This document shows, in pieces, positions 10,291 through 20,187 of a stretch of 64,000 nt of DNA. The translations under genes were made by a program, and so were the position numbers. Every line of letters begins with the position of its first letter. Position 1 is the stretch's first letter. The notes below the pieces were generated by a model that was not told the origin of the DNA, searched no databases, and saw nothing but the letters and a program-made list of their open reading frames with translations. Origin of the DNA: Aurantiochytrium sp. KH105 (taxonomy: Eukaryota; Sar; Bigyra; Thraustochytrida; Thraustochytriidae). The stretch lies in assembly GCA_003116975.1 (NCBI GenBank), contig BGKB01000209.1, positions 42,246 through 106,245 on the forward strand, in the 5' to 3' direction.

Positions 10291-10531
10291 CTGCCAGCGC
10301 GTGCTTTGTTTACCCCCCACACACCCTCAAACCTAACCTAACCCTAGTTGGTCACGCGTGAATCGCGGAAACCTATACCATGCTGCAGACCCAGGACGAC
10401 GCACGCGAGCGGGGGAATAAGGGAGGGCTTGCGTGCGCGCGCACGAGCGAGCGGGCGGAGAGAGGAGCGCGGAGAGGAGCGCGGAAGGATCGCGCGCGGG
10501 CGCGCTTGGGAGAGGGAAGAAGGGCGGCGCG
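10291..10531. other. Intergenic with telomere-like motif
   Basis: It separates the decayed TPR gene from the nuclease-kinase gene. It contains CCTAACCTAACCCTAG at 10332-10347 and a GC-rich purine-biased leader before the ATG at 10532. Confidence 0.5.
10332..10347. repeat. Interstitial telomere-like motif
   Basis: CCTAACCTAACCCTAG reads on the minus strand as CTAGGGTTAGGTTAGG, that is one TTAGGG-type and two TTAGG-type units. It is only 16 bp and may be chance, but it sits exactly at the edge of the accessory island. Confidence 0.4.
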
Positions 10532-12340
10532 ATGGCGACCACGAAGTCTTTCGCTGAAGTCCTCGCCACCGTGCCGATGGAAGACGCCGCGATGACCGAC
10601 AACTTCGAAGAATCGGTCACGCGCGGGCTGCAACAAATTGAGCAAGTTGATCCCGATTTTTTCAACAGCGAACAAGACGCGAGAAGCCGCGCAAGTTCGC
10701 AGTACTCTTCGCGGAGCCGAGGAGGTCTTGCGCCCCAAACCGGCGTGCAAGCTCGCCTCGACCTGTTCCCCACGCGTGTGGCCCGCTGGAACCGTTTCTT
10801 CGATGATGTCGAATGGGACTCATTTGAACAGGAGGCCGGATTTGGCGATGTCCAGGTCCGAGAAGACCACTTCGATACCAATTTTATGCGGATCTCAAAT
10901 CTTAACGAGCAGGCAGCAGTCGATCGCTTCAAGGTCGGGATGAATGACCCGGTGTTGCGCCGTGTCGTATCATCCCGAGCTACGGCGTCGCCAAACGGAT
11001 GGACGCCCTTTGATGTTCAAGCTGACGTCGAGATGACCGGCGTCGGGCATCGCGTTGACTTGGTGTGGACTCGGCAGCGTCCCACTGCCGGCGTACGAGC
11101 CAGTGCTGGCCTCGCCGCCACGTCAGTCGCGAACCGTGCGCGCTTCCTCGTGCACGAGCACAAGTCGCCCGGGAAGTTCCCCTATGGCCTCGCCGACGCC
11201 GAATTGACCAAACTTGCTCGAAACTGGGCACAAGGTTCGCATAACTCCCTCGACGATGCCAAGAATGCTGTGAACGAAGCCTGGGAAGGAGCTTGTGACG
11301 ACCTCGTCGACTATTGGGAAATGGGAGAAGGTTTTCGTACCCGCGAAGGCTCTGTGCGTTTTCGCTACCCGATCATCCAAATTTACGTTTACATGCTACG
11401 CTCTTTCTGTAAGTACGGCGTTCTCTCCACCACCGACAGGACTTGGTTCTTCAAGATCGACCAGGAGAATGTGTTGCACATTTCGAGGGTGTTCCGCTCG
11501 ACCGGCACAGGCCGCGATTCGATGCGTTATGCGTACACGTGCATGCTTTACCGCGCCGTGGTCGGCATGGCGCGCCTGGAGCTCGACGAGGAGCATCTGC
11601 GTGCAATTTGTCAGACTGACATTCGCCGCGGGTCTCCCGAGTGGAACGAGGTATGGCGCCGTTTTGGTTATGGCGACGGCGCGGGGGTGACTACAAGGAA
11701 TGCGCGTCGCGGAGCCGCTCTGCCAGACGATCGGACCGACGCCGCCTCGCTCGGCGACAAAGAGGCGCTGCGCGAGCTGCTCCCGCTCAAGAGCGACCTT
11801 CACTTTCCCTACGCAGGAGGCCTGTTGGACGTCATTAAGCAGTACCCTGAAGGCCAGTATGGCTTCGCGATCCGCGTGGACACGGGCGGCGTCGACACGG
11901 TCGTCAAGGTCATGACCCCGGCGAAAGCCCCGGAAGAAACGGCTAAGGCAGAGTCCGCCTTTTGGCACGAGATGGATGTCTACCGCGAGCTGCGCTCCCT
12001 CTGGGGGACGCACGTGCCCTGGTACCTGTACGGCGGCCGCCACATCTTCAACGACCTCATCGTTGCCACAAGTTACGCGGGCGAGTCGCTCAATTCCAGC
12101 GCCGTGAGCGAGGACGTTCGGGAGAAGGCCTGGGCGGCGCTTACGGAGGTGCACAACGCTGGCGTCGCGCATGGCGACGTGCTGCTGCGGAACTTTGTCA
12201 TGGACGATGCTGGCACCGTCCGCATTATCGACTTCGCCCAGGCCAAGACCGGCGCGTCTATTCGCGACTTTCAGAGGGACCGCGACGACTTCGACCGCGT
12301 CTTCTCTGGTGCGCAAACGAGATGCCGCCGCAAAACCTGA
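10532..12340 (+). CDS. PD-(D/E)XK nuclease-like and protein-kinase-like fusion (CR-effector-like)
   Basis: The 602-aa product has two recognisable modules. Residues about 110-320 look like a PD-(D/E)XK nuclease fold: RVDLVW (Asp176), then VHEHKSP with the E-x-K pair Glu209/Lys211, then IIQIYVYM with Gln283 and Tyr287, followed by a YGVLSTTDRTWFFKI strand. Residues about 420-602 look like an atypical kinase: Lys459 in VVKVM, HGDVLLRN at 547-554 (Asp549, Asn554), and IIDFAQA with Asp567, where DFG is DFA. The pairing of a restriction-endonuclease-type domain with a kinase-like domain is known in eukaryotic CR/Crinkler-type effectors. No Crinkler header domain is visible; residues 1-100 are Ser-rich and unassigned. 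The ATG at 10532 is the first in frame before MATTKSF. The kinase tail ends abruptly, and a +1 frame through its 3' end (about 12316-12485) carries WRHAVGQAMSYAF, so the C-terminus may be frameshifted. Confidence 0.75.
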   Translation: MATTKSFAEVLATVPMEDAAMTDNFEESVTRGLQQIEQVDPDFFNSEQDARSRASSQYSSRSRGGLAPQTGVQARLDLFPTRVARWNRFFDDVEWDSFEQEAGFGDVQVREDHFDTNFMRISNLNEQAAVDRFKVGMNDPVLRRVVSSRATASPNGWTPFDVQADVEMTGVGHRVDLVWTRQRPTAGVRASAGLAATSVANRARFLVHEHKSPGKFPYGLADAELTKLARNWAQGSHNSLDDAKNAVNEAWEGACDDLVDYWEMGEGFRTREGSVRFRYPIIQIYVYMLRSFCKYGVLSTTDRTWFFKIDQENVLHISRVFRSTGTGRDSMRYAYTCMLYRAVVGMARLELDEEHLRAICQTDIRRGSPEWNEVWRRFGYGDGAGVTTRNARRGAALPDDRTDAASLGDKEALRELLPLKSDLHFPYAGGLLDVIKQYPEGQYGFAIRVDTGGVDTVVKVMTPAKAPEETAKAESAFWHEMDVYRELRSLWGTHVPWYLYGGRHIFNDLIVATSYAGESLNSSAVSEDVREKAWAALTEVHNAGVAHGDVLLRNFVMDDAGTVRIIDFAQAKTGASIRDFQRDRDDFDRVFSGAQTRCRRKT

Positions 12341-12344
12341 CGCG

Positions 12345-13508
12345 TGGCGCCATGCCGTCGGTCAGGCAATGTCGTATGCCTTCGAGACCAAGAAACGAGG
12401 GAGGGCCCACCTGCTTTCCCGGTCAAGTGTCTATTATTTCTCACACAAAATAGAGCACGGGATTTCCGTCGCTCGTGCAAAGTGATTTGAGTCCTTGCTC
12501 CTGGAAAGCAGTTCCGGAACTCCCGAACCCAAACCAAGAACAAAGAAAACACTGTCGACGCACCCAAAACTTATGACCAAGACCAGAACACCAATGCCAC
12601 TTCAGTCTCCAGTAGTTCGACTCAAGTCGTACAATCAACACCAGCACCAGTTGTTTCGGCCAACGAAAATGGGCTTGCAATGCAGGTCATCGAGGCGCAA
12701 ATCGAGGAAACCGTATCGACCTTCATGGAAATGAACCCGACGGCCGATCGCGACGCCATGGTCTGGCGTTGCCGCATCTACTTTCGAGACTCCGACAAGA
12801 AGGGCTTCGTCTACCCTTTCGACGAGCGCTGGCCCGTACTCGGCTACTCCACCAAGGGCAAGGCCAAGCGCGCGATCACTGGAGACGCCTCTCGGAGGGG
12901 CTCCGGGGGTGGGTGGTTTGACTCGGGTAATCGACTTTGATATTTGCCCGAAAGCAGTTCGAACAGACCTACTGGACGAGGAGGAGATCGCCGCCGTGAA
13001 AACATCATGCTGACGCGCACCGGCGTCTCCAAACTCATCCTTTTTTCGAAGAGCCCGAGGGCGGAGATTTTGAAGATTTTTTTCGTGAGACTGGGTGCGG
13101 CGCACTGTACTGCGTTGGTGGACGAGGAATGCAGTTTATCGGAGAGATATCACTCCCACGGCAAGAGATGCATTCGTGAGATGACTGAGCAGTTGGCGTC
13201 TGTCGCCGAGAAAGCGAGCTTGCATGATGCAATTCGTGACCGCCTTGCAGAAATCTACGGGGGCCAGGTCGAGTTCACCTTTCCTTCGGGCGGTAGGGCC
13301 GATGTCCTATGCCCAGACGTCGTCATCGAGGTAAAGCAAGCGGCTTTGTGGCGACAAGCCATCGGCCAGGCCTATACATACTCGCGTGAGTTTCATTCCG
13401 GCGACACTGGATATAGTCAAAGATAATGTGATCAATGGGCCGCAGCTTTGCGACTTGGTCTGGACAATGGCGCGTCTTCCTCAGTCCCGGGTGGACGAGG
13501 TTCTCTAG
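12345..13508 (+). pseudogene. Frame-broken viral-type nuclease gene with second PD-(D/E)XK motif
   Basis: Coding-like segments run in sequence but switch frame several times. At 12490-12940 an Asn/Ser/Thr linker leads to YPFDERWPVLGYSTKG, similar in shape to the LGY core of BRO/KilA-N/MSV199-type DNA-binding domains. Next, 12945-13180 carries coding in two frames. Then 13190-13390 has GGRADVLCPDVVIEVK followed by WRQAIGQAYTYS, a clear D...ExK...Q...Y nuclease signature (Glu codon 13328, Lys codon 13334). Finally 13395-13508 continues in another frame and ends at TAG 13506-13508. This domain order (DNA-binding plus ExK nuclease) is common in large DNA viruses of protists and in some phages. 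A GTGAGT at about 13386 could be a splice donor, but most gaps are too short for introns. Exact ends are uncertain. Confidence 0.5.
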
Positions 13509-14242
13509 CACCATGATGGGTGGTGTTTCAGACGAACAAATCGTTGAACGAATCGGGCTTTCCGCGCCACGGGGCACACCCATCGCACGTGAAGATTCCT
13601 GACAGAATAATGTTTCCGCGTGTGGTCCCCTTCAAGCAGACGGTGCACAAGGAACGCACGACGTACTCTGCAATCAGTGCCGATCCGTAGTGGTGAGTGC
13701 TGAAGGCGTGAGCCGTGTCGATCAGATATCAGCAATTTTCCAAGTAAAGGTCAGGCCAGACGCCTTTCGCTGGCGTTGTGTCAACGACCTTTTACAACGA
13801 CTTGCTCACCCGGCGCGTCTCCAGCATGGCGCATGGTCCCGCGAACGAGAATATGCGCTTCTGGACATCTGGCGGACACGTCGCCAGCCCCGCAATGTCC
13901 ACCGCTTTCCGATATCGCTCTCCGATATCGCTCTCCGATATCGCCCCGCGCACTTCGCTCGCTCCGCTCGCTCTACGACCTCGCTCCGTGCGCGGTGGTG
14001 TTGCGCTCTGTGCGCGGTGGTGTTGCGGTATTGTTGTCGTCATCCCTCTGCCTTCAAGTATCGAAATGCCTCTTGACATTTCTGTGCAACATCGCTACAC
14101 GACGAACGGGCGCCAAGAAATGTAGCGTGTAAGAGCATGGACCAAAAATGAGCCTTGAAAAATAAAGTACCGCAGCTAGACTAATTTTGCCACAGCAAGC
14201 AAGTAGGCTATCGCACGGCTGTTTCGCTCAAAGGCAAATTGC
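13509..14242. other. Intergenic with two small tandem repeats
   Basis: A plus-strand frame from about 13778 to 13900 has somewhat coding-like composition (SMAHGPANENMRFW) but no domain, and runs into tandem repeats. It could be a further remnant of the disrupted gene upstream. The rest is repeat or AT-richer sequence before the gamma-glutamyl hydrolase 3' end. Confidence 0.4.
13908..14028. repeat. CTCCGATATCG array and GTGCGCGGTGGTGTTGCG duplication
   Basis: Three copies of CTCCGATATCG at 13908-13944 each contain the palindrome CGATATCG. About 45 bp further on, GTGCGCGGTGGTGTTGCG occurs twice (13987-14028). Confidence 0.8.
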
Positions 14243-15540
14243 TCACTTGAACTCGTACGTTTCGGCAAAGTACTGATCGTAGTGAACCGAATGGTGCGAT
14301 GCACGAGCCTGAATGACCTCTTGTGCTTCCTGAGCAAGACCACCGGGAAAACTATTGGCATTGCAACGCGTCTTTTGCACAAAAAAGTTAGTGAAATATT
14401 GCGCCAGGAAAATCGCGTTGGGAGAGTGGGGGATGCCGGAAGGCACGAACCACTCAAAAATGGCCTTTTCAGGATGGAACTGTACACCATAAATGGGCAG
14501 TCCTCCCTTGGCCTCAATCATGGCAACAAAGGGTTTGCCCTTCTTGTCCACATAGGTAGCGAGGTCGGTAAAGAAGCCGCTGAGCTTGGGGTTGCTCTTG
14601 AAGACTTCCGGATCGACGCCCTGTCCGTGCGCGTTGAATGTGATGTTCTTGCTTTCCATCGCCTCACGAAGTACATCAGGCATGGATCCCACAAGCTCAC
14701 TCGAGGCAGCATTTGCGGTCAGGGTCACGGGGGCTGGGTAGTTTTCTGAGTCAAAAATGCCGCTTGCCGAGAGAATTGTTGCGTTGCTCCCGCTTGCGAG
14801 CACGGCGAGCTGCTCGAATCCGAGGCATGTGCCCCAAATCGGGTAGATCGTTCCCTTTGCATTCGCTTCGAGCGCCCAGTTGAAGAGCTTGGCACTCGCC
14901 TGTAAGAATTTGTAAATCGAGGGGAAACCGTCAATATGAGTGCCCTGACGACGACGACAACGACGACGACACGGCGACCAGAACAAGACGGTGTGAATGC
15001 GTCTTAGGGCCGTCAAAGGAAAAAAACTTACATCAAAGTAGGGATGTCCGGGCGAAAGGTTGGCGGCGCCACCTGGGAAAAAGAGACCGTTGATCGAGTC
15101 AAAGACGCGCTTCAATTCCTCGTCCGAAGAGGTGTAGCGCACCGCGACTACGCGCGCGCCAGCCATTTCAAGATTCTATGTACGCAATGCATGCCATTAG
15201 TCTCGTCGGCCAGTTTGTCGGGGTCTCGGCGGCTGCGCAAATTGCGCCGAGGGCGGAAGCTTCACGTGTTCGATTCGTCCCAACTCATTCTTGTCCAACG
15301 CACCTTGACGTAGGAGGCCGCAACGTATTCTCCGGCTCCTTCCTCTGCGGGCTGCGAGAGCACGCCGATGATGGGCCTGTCGTTGACCACCTCGCAGGCG
15401 CTCGCGCCCAGGCTTTCCGCCTGCTTGCGCACGTCGAGGCTCGCGAAGCGAAGCCCGCGCGCCTCCACCGTCTCCAGCATGCCGCTCGCGACCAGCACGG
15501 CTGCCGCCAGCACCGCCGCGATCCCGCGCGCGCCCGCCAT
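14243..15540 (-). CDS. GGH: Gamma-glutamyl hydrolase, three exons, secretory or vacuolar
   Basis: Exons 15540-15304, 15175-15032 and 14899-14243 give 345 aa. Both introns (128 and 132 nt) are phase 0, with donors GTGCGT and GTAAGT and acceptors ATAG and ACAG. The enzyme removes gamma-linked glutamates from folylpoly-gamma-glutamates in lysosome or vacuole. The N-terminus is a signal peptide (MAGARGIAAVLAAAVLVASG). Family blocks follow: RPIIGVLSQP, YVAASYVK spliced to NLEMAGARVV, FFPGGAANLS, the nucleophile in WGTCLGFEQL (Cys152), and GVQFHPEK (His269). A short alternative N-terminus from the unspliced frame would lack the signal peptide, so the spliced model is preferred. Length agrees with plant and animal GGH (about 320-350). 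The first intron falls between VK and NLE, where homologues are continuous. Confidence 0.92.
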
Positions 15541-16530
<990 letters not shown>

Positions 16531-17817
16531 ATGAAACACCAGCGGGGCCATGGTCGCGCCGCACGAGCTGCGGCCGTGGCTGCCGTTATGGCTGTGATGG
16601 CGACGGCGTTGGCAGCGGGAGCAGCGACGACCTCGATCCCCCCGCCAACATCGTACGTGGCGAAGCGACCCGCGGCAGATGGGGTCAATGGAGGAGGAGA
16701 AGGAGGAGGCGAACTCGTAACGCGCTTCTGGGGGGCCTTGCAGCAAGTGCTGCTTGTCGCACGCTGGCGTGCGCTCGTGGCAAGGACGCGCTTGCGTGGC
16801 GTCCTTGGGGCCCTCGGCCTGGCATCGAGCAGTCTGGGTCGAATTTTGCAAGAATGGCACAGGGTCCCAGCCGGAAAAGAGCCGTCGACAGACGTCAGGA
16901 GTATGGACCTCTTTATTCCAGAGGAGCCGTTCGACGACTTGAGCCCGCACGAGGGCGGGCCGTGCCTTGGCATTCGCGTCTTCCGGCCGCCGAGAACCTC
17001 TTGTCGGAAGAGCATTCCCGTGGTCCTTTTCCTTCATGGAGGCGAGTTCGTGGGTGGGAGCGCTAGTGATCGCGAATATCATGACTTGTGTTGCCGCTTT
17101 GCAAACACGGGCTTTGTCGTGGCGGCTCCGGAATACCGACTGGGGTCAGCACACCCCTTTCCTGCGGCTGTCGAAGACGCCTATCGCGCTCTTGCGTGGG
17201 TCGTTGACGAAGACGAAATGCCACCTGAAGCCGACTGTTCACGCATCATTCTCGTAGGTGACTCGAATGGAGGCGGTCTCGTGGCTGTACTAAGCTCTTT
17301 GGTGCGCGACGGGCTCTCTGGATCGCTCGAGGACTCTTCCATTCAAAATGGGTTTGTGATTCTACATCAGGTCATCGTCAATGGATGGCTTTTCATGAGC
17401 GAAACACCGCAGCAAGACCCTTTAGAGCGTAAAAAGGGGCGGCCACCTAAACAGTATACCTTTTGGCCTGGCGGAGAACCTATCGAGCGCACGTTGCAAG
17501 TGTATCTTCCATCATCTGTGCGCCAAGATGCGCTTGGCGATCGTCGATGTTCACCCTGGTTAGCTGGCCTTCACGATTTGCCTTGCACGACTGTAATTGC
17601 GTCTCGTGGAAGTCCGTTTTACAAGGAGAACCGAAGATATGCGGAGCGTGCGACGGCCATGGGCAACGCGGTGAATGAGCGTGTGGTGAACGATGTGCAC
17701 GGATTTCTCACGTTGGCCATGAGCCCAAGACGCGACCAAGTGTTGGCAGAGCTCTTGTCTGACCTGCAATCAATGCATCTCAGCTCTGGCAGTGCTTGCG
17801 CTTGCGACTCGACCTGA
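16531..17817 (+). CDS. HSL-type alpha/beta hydrolase, atypical catalytic acid
   Basis: The 428-aa product starts with an N-terminal hydrophobic segment (about residues 10-35, Ala/Val-rich), which suggests a signal peptide or membrane anchor. The hydrolase domain runs from about 160 to 420. The oxyanion motif is LHGGEF (His169), and the nucleophile elbow is GDSNGGG (Ser245; usually GDSAGG). The catalytic His is in VHGFLTL (His390). Where family members have an Asp in a DPL motif, this protein reads RGSPFYKEN, so Ser361 occupies that place. Substrates of the hormone-sensitive-lipase family are short- to medium-chain esters or acylglycerols; the true substrate is unknown. Activity may be lowered or the acid supplied elsewhere. 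It converges with the zinc-finger gene 255 bp away. Confidence 0.82.
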   Translation: MKHQRGHGRAARAAAVAAVMAVMATALAAGAATTSIPPPTSYVAKRPAADGVNGGGEGGGELVTRFWGALQQVLLVARWRALVARTRLRGVLGALGLASSSLGRILQEWHRVPAGKEPSTDVRSMDLFIPEEPFDDLSPHEGGPCLGIRVFRPPRTSCRKSIPVVLFLHGGEFVGGSASDREYHDLCCRFANTGFVVAAPEYRLGSAHPFPAAVEDAYRALAWVVDEDEMPPEADCSRIILVGDSNGGGLVAVLSSLVRDGLSGSLEDSSIQNGFVILHQVIVNGWLFMSETPQQDPLERKKGRPPKQYTFWPGGEPIERTLQVYLPSSVRQDALGDRRCSPWLAGLHDLPCTTVIASRGSPFYKENRRYAERATAMGNAVNERVVNDVHGFLTLAMSPRRDQVLAELLSDLQSMHLSSGSACACDST

Positions 17818-18072
17818 CATTGAAAAGGAGACATGAAGTAGGCAAGCGATCAAGCGATCAAGCAAGCAACCACGCAGCCGCCCTAGAAGGCCAAACTGTG
17901 AATCGGGACGCCCGCAACAATGTATACAAATGTACCCACCCATGTGCAAATGTAAAATGAAAACAGTGCGGATTACACAGAGAGTGAAGATGCGGGTTCT
18001 CGCACCGCAAGATGCGTATCAACAAAGGAGAAGAAACAGACTATCGAAAAGAAACATGAATTTTTCAAAGGG

Positions 18073-20187
18073 TCATTTGCTGGACTTGGAGGAAGACGAC
18101 GAAGTCTTGGACTTGGATTCGCGCTTGGGCTTATGAGCGGCCGGCTGTTCGTCTTGCGTCGATTCTTGCTTGGAGTCATTTCCGTCTTCTGTGGGGCCGC
18201 TGACGTCATCGATCTTCCGCTTGCCTCGACGCTTGTGACCGTCAAGATGCCGGCGAAGCTCCGAGTTGCAAGCGAAACCCTTGTCGCAGCCTTCGATTGG
18301 GCAAGGGAATGGTCGTTCAGGAGAATGAATGCGGATCAAATGAAGACGGAGATCTGTTTGCCGCACGAAGGAGCGCTCACAGCCCGGTTCCGAGCAAACC
18401 CACTTTTTCTCCTTGGTGTGATGATTACGCACGTGAAGGCGAAGACCCTCGGCCGTGGAATAGGATTTGTTACAGCCCTTGACGTTACAGGTAATGGCGC
18501 CAGGCTTGCGGGTGTGAATGCGCTCGTGAGAGCGAAGACAACCAATCTTGAAAAACGATTTGCTACAGAATTTGCATTTGAATGCGCGCGCTTCATCGAC
18601 ACTACGGTGCGTCCGGACATGCGTTTCGAGACTCCATTCCCACTGGAACGTGCGCTCGCAGTTGGGATGCGGACACTTGTACAAGTGGTTCGTTTTCCCC
18701 TTGATGTTACGCTTGATATCGTCGAGGTCAAGCGTTTGGAGTTCCTCCCGCGATTCTTCGTCGTCCTCGGCTTGGTCACTTTTATCTTTACGCGCTTTGG
18801 TCTTGCCATCGTTGTTGGTTTTGTTGTTGCTGCTCTTACCGTTGCTGCTATTGCTACTGCTGCTGCTACTACTGCTGCTTGTACGATTGCCAGTTTTCGC
18901 CTGAGGAACTTGGTTGTCTGTTTCCTGTGGCAGGACAGATATCTTTGCTGCTGCATTTACCCCCTGTTTGTCGTTAATACTCAATGGCAACGGTGGGGAA
19001 GCAGGAGTGGAAGAGGCCATGCTGAGAATAAAAGTCGTCTGAGGGGACGAGGATGATGCTGATGCGCCTGAAGAGAGTGGTGGACTTTGTTGGTCGGATC
19101 CCAGCTGTTGCAATTTCGACAGGGCGTCCATGGGCTGCTGGAGTATTCTCGAACTTGAGTCAGAAGGCATGCTCGAAGAGTGCTCCCTTCGTGCGTATTG
19201 CTCTAGGAGGAGCCGCTGACCTTGGCGAGCGGAAGCTTCGTTGTTACGCAACAAATTAAGAGCAAGGTCGGTGTGTGGTTTCGTACTCGATCCGAGGAAG
19301 TCGAGCATGTTCAGGGCGCCAGGAGTCCCGTGTCCAGGGGTGTGCAATGCGGGCGGCAAACTCGTTGTTGGCATCATGTTTGGTGTGGGTTGGACGCTAC
19401 GCTGCAGGAGCATTTGTTGTTGATGATGTTGTTGTTGCTGTTGTTGTTGATTCGCTGCTGCTGCTGCCGCTGCTGCTGCTAGTGCGGACTGAAGTGCTTG
19501 ATCATGCTGTTGCTGTTGCTGTTGTTGCTGCTGCAGTTGCAATTGGAGCTGTTGAGCCTGCTGCAACTGGTATTGATGTATTTGATGAAGCTGCTGCTGG
19601 TGCAAGTGTTGTTGTTGCTGTTGAAAGAGATCGAGCAAGTGCGCAGGAAGTTGCGTCGGTGAACCGAAACCAACTCCTGCAAGCGGCATTTGGCTCAGCA
19701 TAGGACTTGATGTTGCTGCTGCTGTTGTTGTTGAAGCCAGTGAAGATGCAGGAATCTCCTCTTGCTGGGTCTGCAAGCTATGCTGATACTGCAGGACGCG
19801 CTGATGCTCGAGGCGAAGTTGCTCCTCGTGAGAGATGGCGAAAGGGTGCGTTGCCGTTGGCAGTGCGTTTTGAGTCCCCTGAGGCGTGGCTTCAGGGGAA
19901 GGCGTCCAGGACGCTTGAGAATTATCGACGTTGGCGTAGTGTGCGGCGTCGGCGGCCGATATAGCGGTGGTGTTAGCGGCACGCCCACTGTTTCTGGCCA
20001 GCGCCACGCCCGGAGAAGTGGCGTGCCGCGCGGGCACGGAGGGGGGCGAAGGCGCTGGCCGACCTGGAGTTCTTTGCGCGGACGTGGGCCCGTTGTTTGT
20101 GCGCTCTTCTCTCTGCTTTCGGGCACTGGAAGCGCTGGCTGGCAGTGAGTGCCACGCTACGCTTTTGATACGAGCGAGCAAGCCCAC
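18073..20187 (-). CDS. PolyQ C2H2 zinc-finger transcription factor, five fingers
   Basis: A continuous minus-strand frame of 704 codons. Its 5' end has no ATG: the frame opens after a TAG and begins at GTG. The first internal ATG is at 19701 and would give 542 aa. Either the first exon lies upstream in the low-complexity region, or translation starts at 19701. Order of features: Ser/Pro/Ala-rich N-terminus, several polyGln tracts with a polyAla run, a polySer stretch, an acidic patch, then five C2H2 fingers. Finger cores include YKCPHPNCERTF, FKCKFCSKSFF, ITCNVKGCNKSY, WVCSEPGCERSF and FPCPIEGCDKGF. The tail is Lys/Ser-rich and basic. The pattern indicates a nuclear sequence-specific DNA-binding regulator with glutamine-rich activation regions. 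Targets are unknown. Confidence 0.85.
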   Translation of the reverse strand: MGLLARIKSVAWHSLPASASSARKQREERTNNGPTSAQRTPGRPAPSPPSVPARHATSPGVALARNSGRAANTTAISAADAAHYANVDNSQASWTPSPEATPQGTQNALPTATHPFAISHEEQLRLEHQRVLQYQHSLQTQQEEIPASSLASTTTAAATSSPMLSQMPLAGVGFGSPTQLPAHLLDLFQQQQQHLHQQQLHQIHQYQLQQAQQLQLQLQQQQQQQQQHDQALQSALAAAAAAAAANQQQQQQQHHQQQMLLQRSVQPTPNMMPTTSLPPALHTPGHGTPGALNMLDFLGSSTKPHTDLALNLLRNNEASARQGQRLLLEQYARREHSSSMPSDSSSRILQQPMDALSKLQQLGSDQQSPPLSSGASASSSSPQTTFILSMASSTPASPPLPLSINDKQGVNAAAKISVLPQETDNQVPQAKTGNRTSSSSSSSSSNSSNGKSSNNKTNNDGKTKARKDKSDQAEDDEESREELQTLDLDDIKRNIKGKTNHLYKCPHPNCERTFQWEWSLETHVRTHRSVDEARAFKCKFCSKSFFKIGCLRSHERIHTRKPGAITCNVKGCNKSYSTAEGLRLHVRNHHTKEKKWVCSEPGCERSFVRQTDLRLHLIRIHSPERPFPCPIEGCDKGFACNSELRRHLDGHKRRGKRKIDDVSGPTEDGNDSKQESTQDEQPAAHKPKRESKSKTSSSSSKSSK

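Noticed and set aside
14243-15166. Unspliced GGH ORF with an Arg-rich segment after FDVSFF
   Set aside because: The Arg-rich segment is intronic (14900-15031); removing it restores the continuous hydrolase domain.
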